From Paramacrobiotus metropolitanus (Eukaryota; Tardigrada; Eutardigrada; Parachela; Macrobiotidae), in the NCBI RefSeq assembly GCF_019649055.1, contig NW_026570245.1, positions 1,054,001-1,118,000 of the forward strand: 64,000 bases of DNA, in the 5' to 3' direction. The stretch's first letter is position 1. Each line of letters opens with the position of its first letter. Shown piece after piece: positions 1-8,983 of this stretch. Both the position numbers and the translations under genes were made by a program. Under the pieces are notes generated by a model. It was not told the origin of the DNA, made no database searches, and saw nothing but the letters and a program-made list of their open reading frames with translations.

Positions 1-694
1 ATTACCGGAATATTTTTCCAATTTGGACACTCGGTCGTTTTATTGCGCGCTATGGTCAGAATTTTCTTTATTATACATAAAGTAATAGCAAAACTGTTGA
101 TTATTGGTTATTTTTTATTGTTAAATATTTTCGGATTGCGATATTTGTAGTGTTTTGCAATTTAATTGTAAAACGATTCCACACTGTACTACAAAGCGGC
201 TCTAGTCCGAATCCTGGAGCCTTTAAAACACTTTAAAACTCTTAAATCTAACCCTCGACCCGAAACGCATTCGGTCCAAGACCATACGGAAACTTAGTGC
301 ATTGCAAAATCTGCACGCGACTTCGATACGCACAGACATTTTTTACTGATTATGGTACGAGTACAATACAGTCATACGCACTTTGTACGCATCATGCAGC
401 TTTATGACATTTGAATTCAACAAATGATGCAAGTTCAGTGAAATGCTTAAAATCTAGTAAATCGGAATACGAACGTTAATACTGTATATCTGTAATGGCA
501 GAAGTATTGCACGCTAATAAAAGAATTTTGCCAGAAGCGACAAACTAAACAACCTCTTTTCGTCGGTTTTCGATCGGTTTCTTCAAGTAGTTTGCAAAGT
601 GCATTTCGGTCACAGATCATATGAGCAGCATACCGATTTACTCTCTGAAACGGATTTTCTCGAACTATACTACGGTGGCATTTTGTATGTTGTG
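1..694. other. Upstream non-coding sequence
   Basis: No convincing reading frame or RNA gene is seen. It is AT-rich and ends in the promoter of the first + strand gene. Confidence 0.5.
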
Positions 695-703
695 TATATA
701 AAT
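695..703 (+). promoter_or_regulatory. TATA box of the 147-aa gene
   Basis: TATATAAAT lies about 180 bp before the start codon, which leaves room for a leader of roughly 150 nt. It is the only TATA-like match in the right place. Confidence 0.55.
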
Positions 704-885
704 ATTTACACGCACATCCGGGAAGGTTCTCCTTTAGTTCTCCTATACATTTGATAGCAGCTGACGCCTTTCCAGAACATCAGCATATCAATTAGTGAAC
801 CGGCTAATTTATTCATCCGTTGGCATTACTGACCACAATTTATTCAGTTTAGTTATCGCTGTTCTGCTTGCCTGTGGATTAATTT

Positions 886-1329
886 ATGGCCATGTCGAAA
901 GCAAAAGTCGATGACGCTCCTCGTCGCTTCCTGGGCATCCCAATGCTGAAAGGTCACTCTCTCTTCCGCAGTCGCAGTCAGGAATCTTTCAATGAGACCA
1001 TTGAGTTCAATGATATCCCTAAAAGAACGGATTCCAGTGGTAATGTGACGGCAGCCAACAGAGAAAAGCCGTTCGCCGAAGGAATGGAAACATTCTCCAT
1101 GAGCTCCAGTTCCAAGGAAGATTTGTCAAAGATTGCCGAGAAACCACACAGTAAAGGCGTTACAAAGCCGAAACCATCACCGCGCCTAAACCGGCGCGAA
1201 ATGATGCAGGCACCGTTTCGCATGATGACGTACGACGATGTGGTGCCAGTATACGATTATTCCCTAAACGCTCCGCCGCCTGCCGGTGGTCCACCTATCC
1301 CGGGAGTTGGTGGAGGAGGACCGAATTAA
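886..1329 (+). CDS. Disordered basic protein, function unknown
   Basis: Single-exon frame of 147 codons starting ATGGCCATGTCG; the second ATG, two codons in, is an equally possible start. The product is rich in Ser, Lys, Arg and Pro and looks intrinsically disordered. It has an Arg/Ser-rich segment near residues 25-35, a Ser/Lys/Pro-rich middle, and a Pro/Gly tail (PPPAGGPPIPGVGGGG). There is no signal peptide, membrane segment or recognised domain. A TATA box upstream and an AATAAA signal about 230 bp after the stop support a real transcription unit. I do not recognise the family. Confidence 0.6.
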   Translation: MAMSKAKVDDAPRRFLGIPMLKGHSLFRSRSQESFNETIEFNDIPKRTDSSGNVTAANREKPFAEGMETFSMSSSSKEDLSKIAEKPHSKGVTKPKPSPRLNRREMMQAPFRMMTYDDVVPVYDYSLNAPPPAGGPPIPGVGGGGPN

Positions 1330-1560
1330 TCTTGCACCATTAACATTAAGTACATTGTTCTCGTATTTCTCATTTTACCAAATAGCTTTACTAATGAGAG
1401 ACATTTTTTTAAAATAATCGCTGTCCAAATTGCTGACGCCAATATTACTCAGTGTACGTACGTACCTGCACGGGCTCCGTGTGCGCGTGGTATTATTAAT
1501 CTCCTGTTTTACAATGAAATACAGTACTATGTCAGTGTTATTTTTGTTCTTGGTTTCACA

Positions 1561-1566
1561 AATAAA
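1561..1566 (+). terminator. Polyadenylation signal of the 147-aa gene
   Basis: AATAAA, 232 bp downstream of the stop codon. It faces an opposite-strand signal 40 bp further on, as expected for two convergent genes. Confidence 0.5.
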
Positions 1567-1601
1567 GTTAACCATAACCACAGTTGCGATGCAAATACGC
1601 A

Positions 1602-1607
1602 TTTATT
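1602..1607 (-). terminator. Polyadenylation signal of the small secreted gene
   Basis: AATAAA on the minus strand, about 230 bp beyond the stop of the minus-strand gene at 1840-2100. Confidence 0.4.
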
Positions 1608-1839
1608 AATTTATTATTACCAAGCACACTTTAAAATCAGTGTGCGTTATTCAGTTTGTAACCGTGCTTGTAAGTACTTAATTCTGGCATGTATTTTATA
1701 GAGATAGCGGAAGTTTTTTAGCACTGACACGAACAGCGTTTGGTCTGTATTATATAATTAATCTTAACTATCTATAGACTACAATTAATGACTTCTTGCA
1801 AAAAAAGTTAAATATTTCCTCCGGCCTTCACAGTCAATG

Positions 1840-2100
1840 CTAACGTTGTCTGTGCTTGGAACTCATTTTCCGGCATCGTTCCTGGCACATAGTGCTGGTT
1901 GCCGGTAATGGCTCATCGGAAGTATCATCTCCTCCACCCATTGACCAGCTTCTTTGCACGCGACATTTGCATCCAGTCGAAATTCCCGCAGTATCGTCAG
2001 GTGTATCGTCTCCGCCACCCATGGTCCATTTCGTAGCAGCTGTAGAACATAGCAGCGATGCAAGTGTTCCAAACACAATGATGGCTAATAAAGGCTTCAT
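1840..2100 (-). CDS. Small secreted repeat peptide, possible precursor
   Basis: 86-codon frame. I chose the internal Met at 2100 over the Met seven codons upstream because it opens directly into a clean signal peptide (MKPLLAIIVFGTLASLLC...). The mature part carries two near-identical blocks, WTMGGGDDTPDD and WSMGGGDDTSDE. They are separated by a short segment with CKC and basic residues, and the protein ends in a CxxxC pair and a basic tail. Imperfect repeats separated by basic residues suggest either a processed peptide precursor or a small disulfide-linked secreted protein. No family is recognised, and expression has to be shown. Confidence 0.5.
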   Translation of the reverse strand: MKPLLAIIVFGTLASLLCSTAATKWTMGGGDDTPDDTAGISTGCKCRVQRSWSMGGGDDTSDEPLPATSTMCQERCRKMSSKHRQR

Positions 2101-3631
2101 TTGGGTAGGAGGTACAAACAACAGCGGTGCAAAAGTACAAATAATTTTATTATTAGCAGCTACTTGTAGCTAATATTAATGGTGTTTTAATAATGCTGAT
2201 GTGCATACTAATTGTATGGAGTGTACCGTATTCATTTATTACTGGTAAATGCGTTCCATTGGTGATATGAATGTGCACACCCGCGGTACTGCCAGAAATT
2301 TGGCACATTTTCGTAAAATTGTACACGTGTGCTTTTGTAAATTATCCAAAAAACTGAGCATTGATGCCTGTAGGGGATTCAAGGAATAATGGTTGGTTCA
2401 GGCGTTTTTTATTTCGATTACAGCTGCATCTACATTCACTCTTACTTGTTAGTTAGCCAAATTCACGAAAAACCTACTACGTGCAAAAGAACAGCAAAAC
2501 GTCATATACTTACCATAATACCAATAACGGTGCGTGCAGGTATAGGGTATGATATTACAGACCATTCTTTAATGAACAATTCTATTAGATTCTTATTCTA
2601 AGAGCGTTCACAACTTTATAAATATACTTCAGATGAATAGTTTTTGCATTTGCGATGAATGATGCAGTTGACTAATAGTGCTGGCCTTTGTAATACGCAC
2701 ATTTCTGCAACGCCTCAAATGTCTGGAAAAAATCATCATCTTTAATGCTACGTTGGAAATCATCATTATCATCACTAATGGAATTGCGCTCAAAATTTTG
2801 TTGTTTAATTTGTATGAAAAATAGTGCAGACAACATGTTATACCATCCAGTTTACCGTACGACGTTTTACTATGGTTTATTCAATAATACTCGATTTTAA
2901 ATTGTAAAACAAACTTGTAGCAGTTTTGATTGGGATAAGCGGATTTGAGCGCATAATTTTTACTTAATTCTGCTGCATCAGCAAAAAAATCATGACAAAA
3001 TATTGGATCTGCATAACAGCCCAGGAACAAAATGATGTATATGCAAATCTATCCAAATGCGTTCGTTTCTATTAACATATCAAACTGTGACGAACGCTAA
3101 AGCCGACCGAAAATGAACTCTTAATGTTACGAGACAATTACGCCAATGATTGATTGTACCTTAAACCAACGAAAATGACTCACACCGTTAAACAAAAGTG
3201 CCCCCGCATTTGCTAGCTTCATAATAGAATCCATTCCTTATTACAGAAAACAACCGATACGTTACATAGCATATTACACACAAAATTTGAGCGGTTACGA
3301 ACTTACACCTTTGTGGTCACTCTGACAAATATCTGTACATGAAGTACGGAATTTTCAGCGATTGTATCCAAAATGTTAACGTTGTCCATGCAAACACATG
3401 AGCATCCTAACCGGCACCGAGGTGCATTCTGACCATTTACACTGTGGCAAGAAAAAACGTTCCTCGGCGTTGTCCGTCAGATGACAGCTTGTATAATACA
3501 GTTACAGTGTGTTGATACACACGAACAAACATTTATCAGGGGTCTTGTTTAAAATAGTCATGGAACGTCCGAAGATTAGTGCCTTTTCTCAGACTATATC
3601 TCTATCACACATACATGCCCCGGCAAAGGTA
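2101..3631. other. Gene-free intergenic stretch
   Basis: No supported gene. Short frames, including a 70-codon one at 2389-2601, have no homology, signal peptide or codon character that I recognise. Confidence 0.5.
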
Positions 3632-3638
3632 TATAAAA
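3632..3638 (+). promoter_or_regulatory. TATA box of the glycine-rich protein gene
   Basis: TATAAAA about 100 bp before the start codon, with a pyrimidine-rich initiator-like region about 28 bp downstream. Good core promoter geometry. Confidence 0.7.
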
Positions 3639-3733
3639 TCCGCCACGGTGCTCTCCATCTTCCATATCATCTCTTCCGATCCGTCAGCTAAAGGTCATCA
3701 GTTTAATTCTGCTTAACACTGCTCGACCGGAAA

Positions 3734-4324
3734 ATGGTACAGAGTACCGCGGTGCTTGTAGCGTTGCTGGGTATAACCGCTGTCTATGCCGGGTCATATG
3801 GTGGCGGTGGTGGAGGATTATACGGTGGCGGTGGCGGGTACAACAGCGGATATTATGGTGGCGGGGGACTGCAGTATGGTGGCGGCGGGTACGGTGGTGG
3901 AGGTTATGGCGGCGGAGGGGGCCTGTACGGAGGAGGTGGACTATATGGAGGTGGCGGATTATACGGAGGCGGGTTAAACAATGGTGGATATTATGGCGGC
4001 GGAGGGGGATTATACGGTGGAGGTGGGCTGTATGGCGGTGGAGGATACGGTGGTGGAGGCCTTTACGGCGGCGGCGGTTACGGTGGCGGTGGGTTGTACG
4101 GAGGTGGCGGGTACGGGGGATACGGTGGAGGTTTGATGGGCGGTTACGGAGGAGGATACGGTGGCGGAGGGTACGGAGGCGGAGGGTATGGAGGTGGCGG
4201 GTACGGAGGTGGAGGTTATGGAGGCGGTGGTCTCATTGGAGGGGGATACGGAGGAGGATACAACAGTGGTGGATACGGTGGATACCAGAGCGGTCTGTCC
4301 GGCAGTTTTTACGGCAAAAAATAA
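3734..4324 (+). CDS. Secreted glycine-rich structural protein
   Basis: 196-aa single-exon product. Residues 1-19 (MVQSTAVLVALLGITAVYA) form a typical signal peptide, and the rest is almost entirely GGGGY, GGGLYGG and GGYGGG repeats with interspersed Leu and Asn. The tail SGLSGSFYGKK is less repetitive. Such Gly/Tyr-rich secreted proteins are known from arthropod cuticle, eggshell and adhesive materials, where tyrosines may be cross-linked. The exact role here is unknown. The repeat makes the region GC-rich relative to its flanks and generates long shadow frames that are not real genes. Confidence 0.8.
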   Translation: MVQSTAVLVALLGITAVYAGSYGGGGGGLYGGGGGYNSGYYGGGGLQYGGGGYGGGGYGGGGGLYGGGGLYGGGGLYGGGLNNGGYYGGGGGLYGGGGLYGGGGYGGGGLYGGGGYGGGGLYGGGGYGGYGGGLMGGYGGGYGGGGYGGGGYGGGGYGGGGYGGGGLIGGGYGGGYNSGGYGGYQSGLSGSFYGKK

Positions 4325-4622
4325 CGCAAACTATAACTGCTTTTTTTTACAACGGGTTTACATGACGTTTAAGTTGATACTCGTAAATTATTTGACCCTT
4401 TTCAAATTGCAAAGAGTGGCAGAAGTAATCTTTTATAAAGGTCACTGAAGTTAACGTTAAAATCAACGACGACATGCTGTTTCACGTTTTCAGTAAGGCC
4501 CTTATTAGAAAAAAAACCATTGATTTGGAATTCCAGGGCATTTGGAAGTATTAAGGATGTGTTAAAAGTAAATGAGCTGGTATGGTGTCAGCCTTTTTGT
4601 TGACTGCCGGAGATATGTCCAT

Positions 4623-4628
4623 AATAAA
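4623..4628 (+). terminator. Possible polyadenylation signal of the glycine-rich gene
   Basis: AATAAA about 300 bp after the stop. It is the first good match downstream. Confidence 0.35.
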
Positions 4629-5758
4629 TTAAAACATTAGCCCTGTGCGACCTCCGTATAAAATGTGAATTGCTTGCATGCATTATTTGCACCCGCATGA
4701 CCGCATGATGCTCGTAATATTAACCAAGAAAAAAGGGACAGGAAAAACAGGCGTACTGAATGGAACACCGTGAAGATTAACGACAAGAACATCTGCAGTG
4801 ACTCGTTTTGAATAAGTACGAGTACGTTAAAACTTGCAATTAGGCTAACACTTTATGCACTACGTATGGGAATCTTTAATTTTATTTCACTCGCTACCTT
4901 GTTCTACATTACCATGAATACTCGTACAAAACTGTAAAACAGCAATACCAAGGTAAAACAGCAATATGTACGAGTCATGTGTGACGTCTCGAGATTCCAG
5001 TTAATTATAAATCCCAGCCCTGTGCAATAATAGCACACAGTTTTCCACAGTACTCCAAGGCATCTCTCATCGCATCAGTTCAAACTTCGTTACAACTTTG
5101 GGTACATGGCGCTCCTCAAACTCTCCAGAGAAAACAGGCACGCGGGCACCGAGACTTACTTGCAACACTCGTAACGAAAACTGAACTGACCTTTATTATT
5201 GCTCAATAAATTACATGCTCTGAAAGTCTGAATTACAAACCATATAAATTTTACTCAAGTTATCAACATGCCTGCTTACCGCTTTTTAAACTTTCGAATG
5301 CAAACCAACGCTTACGCTGAATTCTCCATTAATGCACCCAGAAATACTTGCTGGTGCGTGACTGCCTGCAGACGGATGTCGGCACAACAAGTGGTTACAA
5401 ACTCGGTTTAAGGTTATATTTGTGCCGCTGCCCGCAGAATATAGTTCTTGTTTCGATGTCAATCAAAGATGAGATGTGATAAACATTTTCGATGCGTTAT
5501 CAAATGCAAATCAGAGTTTCTTACCCAGAAGAAAATATTTTAACACAGTCGTTGTGTAAGTCAACATCAAATGGTCTCGGCGAAATTTCCCCACAATTTA
5601 GCGTGCAATTTGGCATAGGTGATAGGTCTGATACACCACTGCAGAATACACGAGTACATATTTATTTTTAATGAGCCTTAAATTAGAGTGGTTTTTATTA
5701 GCATTCTGGATTTGAAAAACCTCCAGCTTTAATTAAAAAGCTTGACTGCATTTGTAAG
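4629..5758. other. Gene-free stretch before secreted-family gene A
   Basis: No supported gene. A TATA-like TTATAAAT near 5004 is followed by a frame of only about 20 codons at 5106, which I do not accept as a gene. Several TACGAGTAC-like motifs occur. Confidence 0.45.
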
Positions 5759-5984
5759 ATGCACTCAACTGGATTATTACTTTTGTTGGTCGGCACAATA
5801 TTGCTGGTAAACGTTCTGTAATGATGTTGTATTAGGTGTAATCCGCTTCTATGCTATTATTTAATTTGCAGCTTCCATATTTTATACTCTAGCTTTGTTA
5901 CAGTAATGCACATTTCTAGGCATAGGTCCGTTTTTTTTTGTACGTATGTTCTGTAGATCGACTGCCGCCGAACTCAGGCACAAG

Positions 5985-5989
5985 ATACT
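5985..5989. repeat. Target site duplication, left copy (ATACT)
   Basis: ATACT directly abuts the outer edge of the left LTR. The same five bases abut the right LTR at 18133-18137. Confidence 0.92.
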
Positions 5990-6342
5990 CTAAGAGTCCT
6001 CCTCTCTGCGTGGGAGACTCTCTAGTGCCGATCTACCGGAAACGGGAGCGAGACAAGGATAAAAAGGGACTTTTTATCATAAAACCGAAAGCATAACATC
6101 TCTCTAAAAATCATCATCACCAACTGACAATCTATAGCTCACAATATACCTGCGCTAACGCTGCTCTACCATACGCCGCTACGTAAGCCTCACGCAATCG
6201 CCGAAAAGGTACGGCGCGATGCCGTTGGCGGAAGATAGCGAAAGGGCGGATCGTAATACCTGCGATCAGGTATACGATCTAAGCGTGAAAGCCACTGCAC
6301 TGCGATCTGAGCCTGCTGGGACGAGGGCGTAAGTCCCTCTCA
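5990..6342 (-). repeat. 3' LTR of the retrotransposon
   Basis: 353 bp, identical base for base to 17780-18132. In the element's sense it starts TGAGAGGG and ends CTCTTAG. A polypurine tract is not evident immediately inside it, which is unusual. Confidence 0.93.
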
Positions 6343-6855
6343 TGCCACTGGTGGGGACTCGAGGTCCTCCGAGAGCCTGGCACCCCCGGTGCCGCAACCA
6401 GCGATATGCATGAGTGTGCAAGTGGGAGAATCCGCATCACGCCACAGTTTCACGATACTGCCGCAAAACCGAAGCGCGGAAATGGATTCCCGTGACTGCA
6501 TGGTCTCTTCACTGCGTATAAGCCTGCAGCTGACCGAAGTCACTATAAGCGTTTACCTAAATTCGCAAAAATAAAGACAATAAGCGGGTTACGCGAAGCT
6601 TCATACGTTTACGAATGCTGCAATTAAGCGGACAATTTTATCGCAAAGTTAGCGCAAGTATATCATTCACCGTACAATAAAAAAGGAAAATTCTAAACAA
6701 TTATTGATAAAGTTAAGATCCATCGAAATGGGAGATTAGATAAAAACATAACATGTTACTTTGGTCATTCCGGGTGAGCAAAACAGGAAATGAAGGTTAA
6801 TCCATTCCAAGGATGATCCACATGAATTCGTCCATAATCCCATGAATTTTCGCCT
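6343..6855 (-). other. 3' untranslated region of the retrotransposon
   Basis: About 510 bp between the last ORF and the 3' LTR. The LTR-proximal bases (6343-6356) repeat a motif found twice in pol. A GGCACC/GGTGCC inverted repeat lies near 6379-6393. No ORF is seen. Confidence 0.5.
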
Positions 6856-8751
6856 TTAATCCGATTTATCCTTCTCGCTCGTCTCATCATCAGTGATATC
6901 AGCGTTAGAAGCGTTGGGAATTTTATCGCCTTCCGTTTTATCATCTACAGCAGGTGTTTCGCCTTCAGCTTTCTTATCAGTTTCGCCTCCATTCTCAATG
7001 TCGCGTATGTGAGAAACGTTAAAATTCAAATTACCAAGCTTGTCCACCAAGGTGGCCTCGTTAGCCGATTCATCCGTAGACACGTACATACGCTTAACCA
7101 GCGGTTCGCCTGGTGGCAAATGTGGTGATCCGGATGAGCCTTCCGGAGACGTCAGGGAGCGTTTGCCAAGAGTGATCTTGGAAGCCTTGGTTTCCATACG
7201 CTGTCGCAGGATTGAAGTCCAGTACTGATAAGCGTCCTGGGGCTTTTCGACCAAAGTCGCTAAGCCTTTTGTAGCCTTATTCGCCATCCCGCGTGCGCGT
7301 GCACTTTCCAACATTTCAAGCTGCAGTTGCTCATTGGTAAGCGGTCCAAGCGCGGTAATTACTGTCTTCAGCGGATGGTCAGCATTTTCTTTCATTTTCA
7401 TTCGCTTATCCAACTGGGAATGGCTGTAAGCATGTCCACACATGGCGGCAAACATCAAGCGAAACAATTCATCGTACTGAGCCTTAATCGCTGGGTCATT
7501 AAAATTAGCCTTTCGGCGAGCCTTCAAATCGCGGTAGATGTCCATCAGATGCACGGTACATTTCGCGGCATACAACATCAGAGCTGGATTAGCTTTCGCG
7601 GAGATAAACTGGAAAAGGTGCGCCAAATGGGAAGTTTTGCCGAAATACTTAAACTGGCTCAGCCTTTCATAGTCGATGGTGTTAATTTTGTTGGTGAATG
7701 TATCCAAGCTGAGAGCTGATTCCATTCCATTGGCGCGAAAAGCGTTATACGTCAGCTGTGTGTCTTCAGGTTTAGGCTTATCCGTGTAATAATTCACATC
7801 TTGCATCGCTTTTTCCATATTCACTTCATCCATAAACGCGTATAAGCGGTTGACAAACATTTCACAAGTAATCGCTAGACTTCCATGCGTTTTAGCTGCA
7901 TTGGATAAGCCGAGATGATTGAAGATTCTTTCAGCCTGATCCATAGCGTTCATACGCTGAGGGAATGGCTCCCATCTGGTAGCGGAAGACTGTCCAGTGC
8001 GCGTATTCTGCTGAGTAGTTCGCTGTTCTGAACGCCGATCTGCACGCTGATCTGTAGGCTGGCGATATTCGGTGAACTGACGCTGCTCGCCACGCTGACG
8101 CTGGTCGTCGCTTTGACTGTGGTTAGCCGTATTCTGGAAATTTAAGCGTTCATGGTTATAATCAGCCAGTTGTGTTTTTAAAAGAATGAGCGTTTGGTCA
8201 TTCCGCGATCTATTTTCGATACGTACTGTTCCCAATGGGCGATCTGCATTTCGCGTCCAGTCGTCAGAGGAAGCTTTCTGGAACGACGGCTTAAGCGGGA
8301 CAGATTTCCAATCGCTGATGTTCTCTTCGGTTTCGTCAGCGTATTTCATTTGTGCGCGGCGTAATTCATGAGGCGGGTGAGGAAGAAGCGCTTTATTCGC
8401 GGTAGGTGGAGCTGACTGAATGGACGGAATCGCGATCGCTTCAACCATCTGCCAGCCGGGTTCATTTTTCGCCTTGAAATGCAGAATAGCCTGAGCGATC
8501 CCGCGGTGGTATTGCTGATTATTCATCGCGTAATTCCACAAACCCATATGCTTCAAGCCAAGTAGCGCTTCTGAGTTTCCGCATACTGCCTCCGAGTACA
8601 AAGCGTAGACGCGATCTTCGAGTTCCGCTCGTCCTTTCATAAGGCAGCCGACACATACGCGGTTGTTTAAGTTGATCTTGCACGGAAAACAGCTGTCAGG
8701 ATTGTATAAGCCGGAGAACGCCATGTTCTTACGCGATATTCTGCAGAACAA
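6856..8751 (-). CDS. Extra retrotransposon ORF after pol, unknown function
   Basis: 631-codon uninterrupted frame in the element's sense, in the place where errantiviruses keep env. It begins 232 bp after the pol stop. It has no signal peptide, no transmembrane segment and no glycoprotein features, so it is not an envelope. Residues about 22-37 contain two CxxC pairs (CFPC and CVGC) that could bind zinc. Residues about 190-260 are Gln/Arg-rich and polar. The central 330 residues look helical and compact, and the last 60 are acidic and disordered. An alternative start is Met10. No family is recognised. The long intact frame in a recent insertion implies it matters to the element; RNA binding or particle assembly is only a guess. 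Confidence 0.75.
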   Translation of the reverse strand: MFCRISRKNMAFSGLYNPDSCFPCKINLNNRVCVGCLMKGRAELEDRVYALYSEAVCGNSEALLGLKHMGLWNYAMNNQQYHRGIAQAILHFKAKNEPGWQMVEAIAIPSIQSAPPTANKALLPHPPHELRRAQMKYADETEENISDWKSVPLKPSFQKASSDDWTRNADRPLGTVRIENRSRNDQTLILLKTQLADYNHERLNFQNTANHSQSDDQRQRGEQRQFTEYRQPTDQRADRRSEQRTTQQNTRTGQSSATRWEPFPQRMNAMDQAERIFNHLGLSNAAKTHGSLAITCEMFVNRLYAFMDEVNMEKAMQDVNYYTDKPKPEDTQLTYNAFRANGMESALSLDTFTNKINTIDYERLSQFKYFGKTSHLAHLFQFISAKANPALMLYAAKCTVHLMDIYRDLKARRKANFNDPAIKAQYDELFRLMFAAMCGHAYSHSQLDKRMKMKENADHPLKTVITALGPLTNEQLQLEMLESARARGMANKATKGLATLVEKPQDAYQYWTSILRQRMETKASKITLGKRSLTSPEGSSGSPHLPPGEPLVKRMYVSTDESANEATLVDKLGNLNFNVSHIRDIENGGETDKKAEGETPAVDDKTEGDKIPNASNADITDDETSEKDKSD

Positions 8752-8838
8752 GATGAAAGCGGAATTATTAGCATGATAATTTTAAGCATAATTCAACTAA
8801 CATTACGCGGTTTAAAAGCTGTATCACAGTTAATTTTA

Positions 8839-8943
8839 GCTACCATCTGAGACGGTTATGCTTGTTACTTTAAAGCTTTAACTGCTGCATAATTAGTGGT
8901 ATTATTTAGCACTCAATTATAAGCTTGTAGCTACCATCTAAGA
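8839..8943 (-). repeat. Two internal copies of the LTR/primer-site junction motif
   Basis: On the plus strand GCTACCATCTAAGA at 8930-8943 is identical to the LTR/PBS junction at 17772-17785. GCTACCATCTGAGA at 8839-8852 differs at one base. Both lie in the short non-coding gap between pol and the extra ORF. Confidence 0.6.
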
Positions 8944-8983
8944 TATCGTTTGTTAATTGTAATTAAGCGACTATTTGCGTAAA

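Noticed and set aside
3786-4448. Plus-strand frames rich in Val, Met, Glu and Ala in the glycine-rich region
   Set aside because: Shifted-frame shadows of the repetitive glycine codons; no start context or signal peptide.
5106-5170. Short frame of about 20 codons after a TATA-like site
   Set aside because: Too short, no donor site continuing it, no recognisable signal peptide.
6856-8751. Extra retrotransposon ORF as an envelope gene
   Set aside because: Position fits, but there is no signal peptide, transmembrane helix, cleavage site or glycoprotein-like cysteine pattern.
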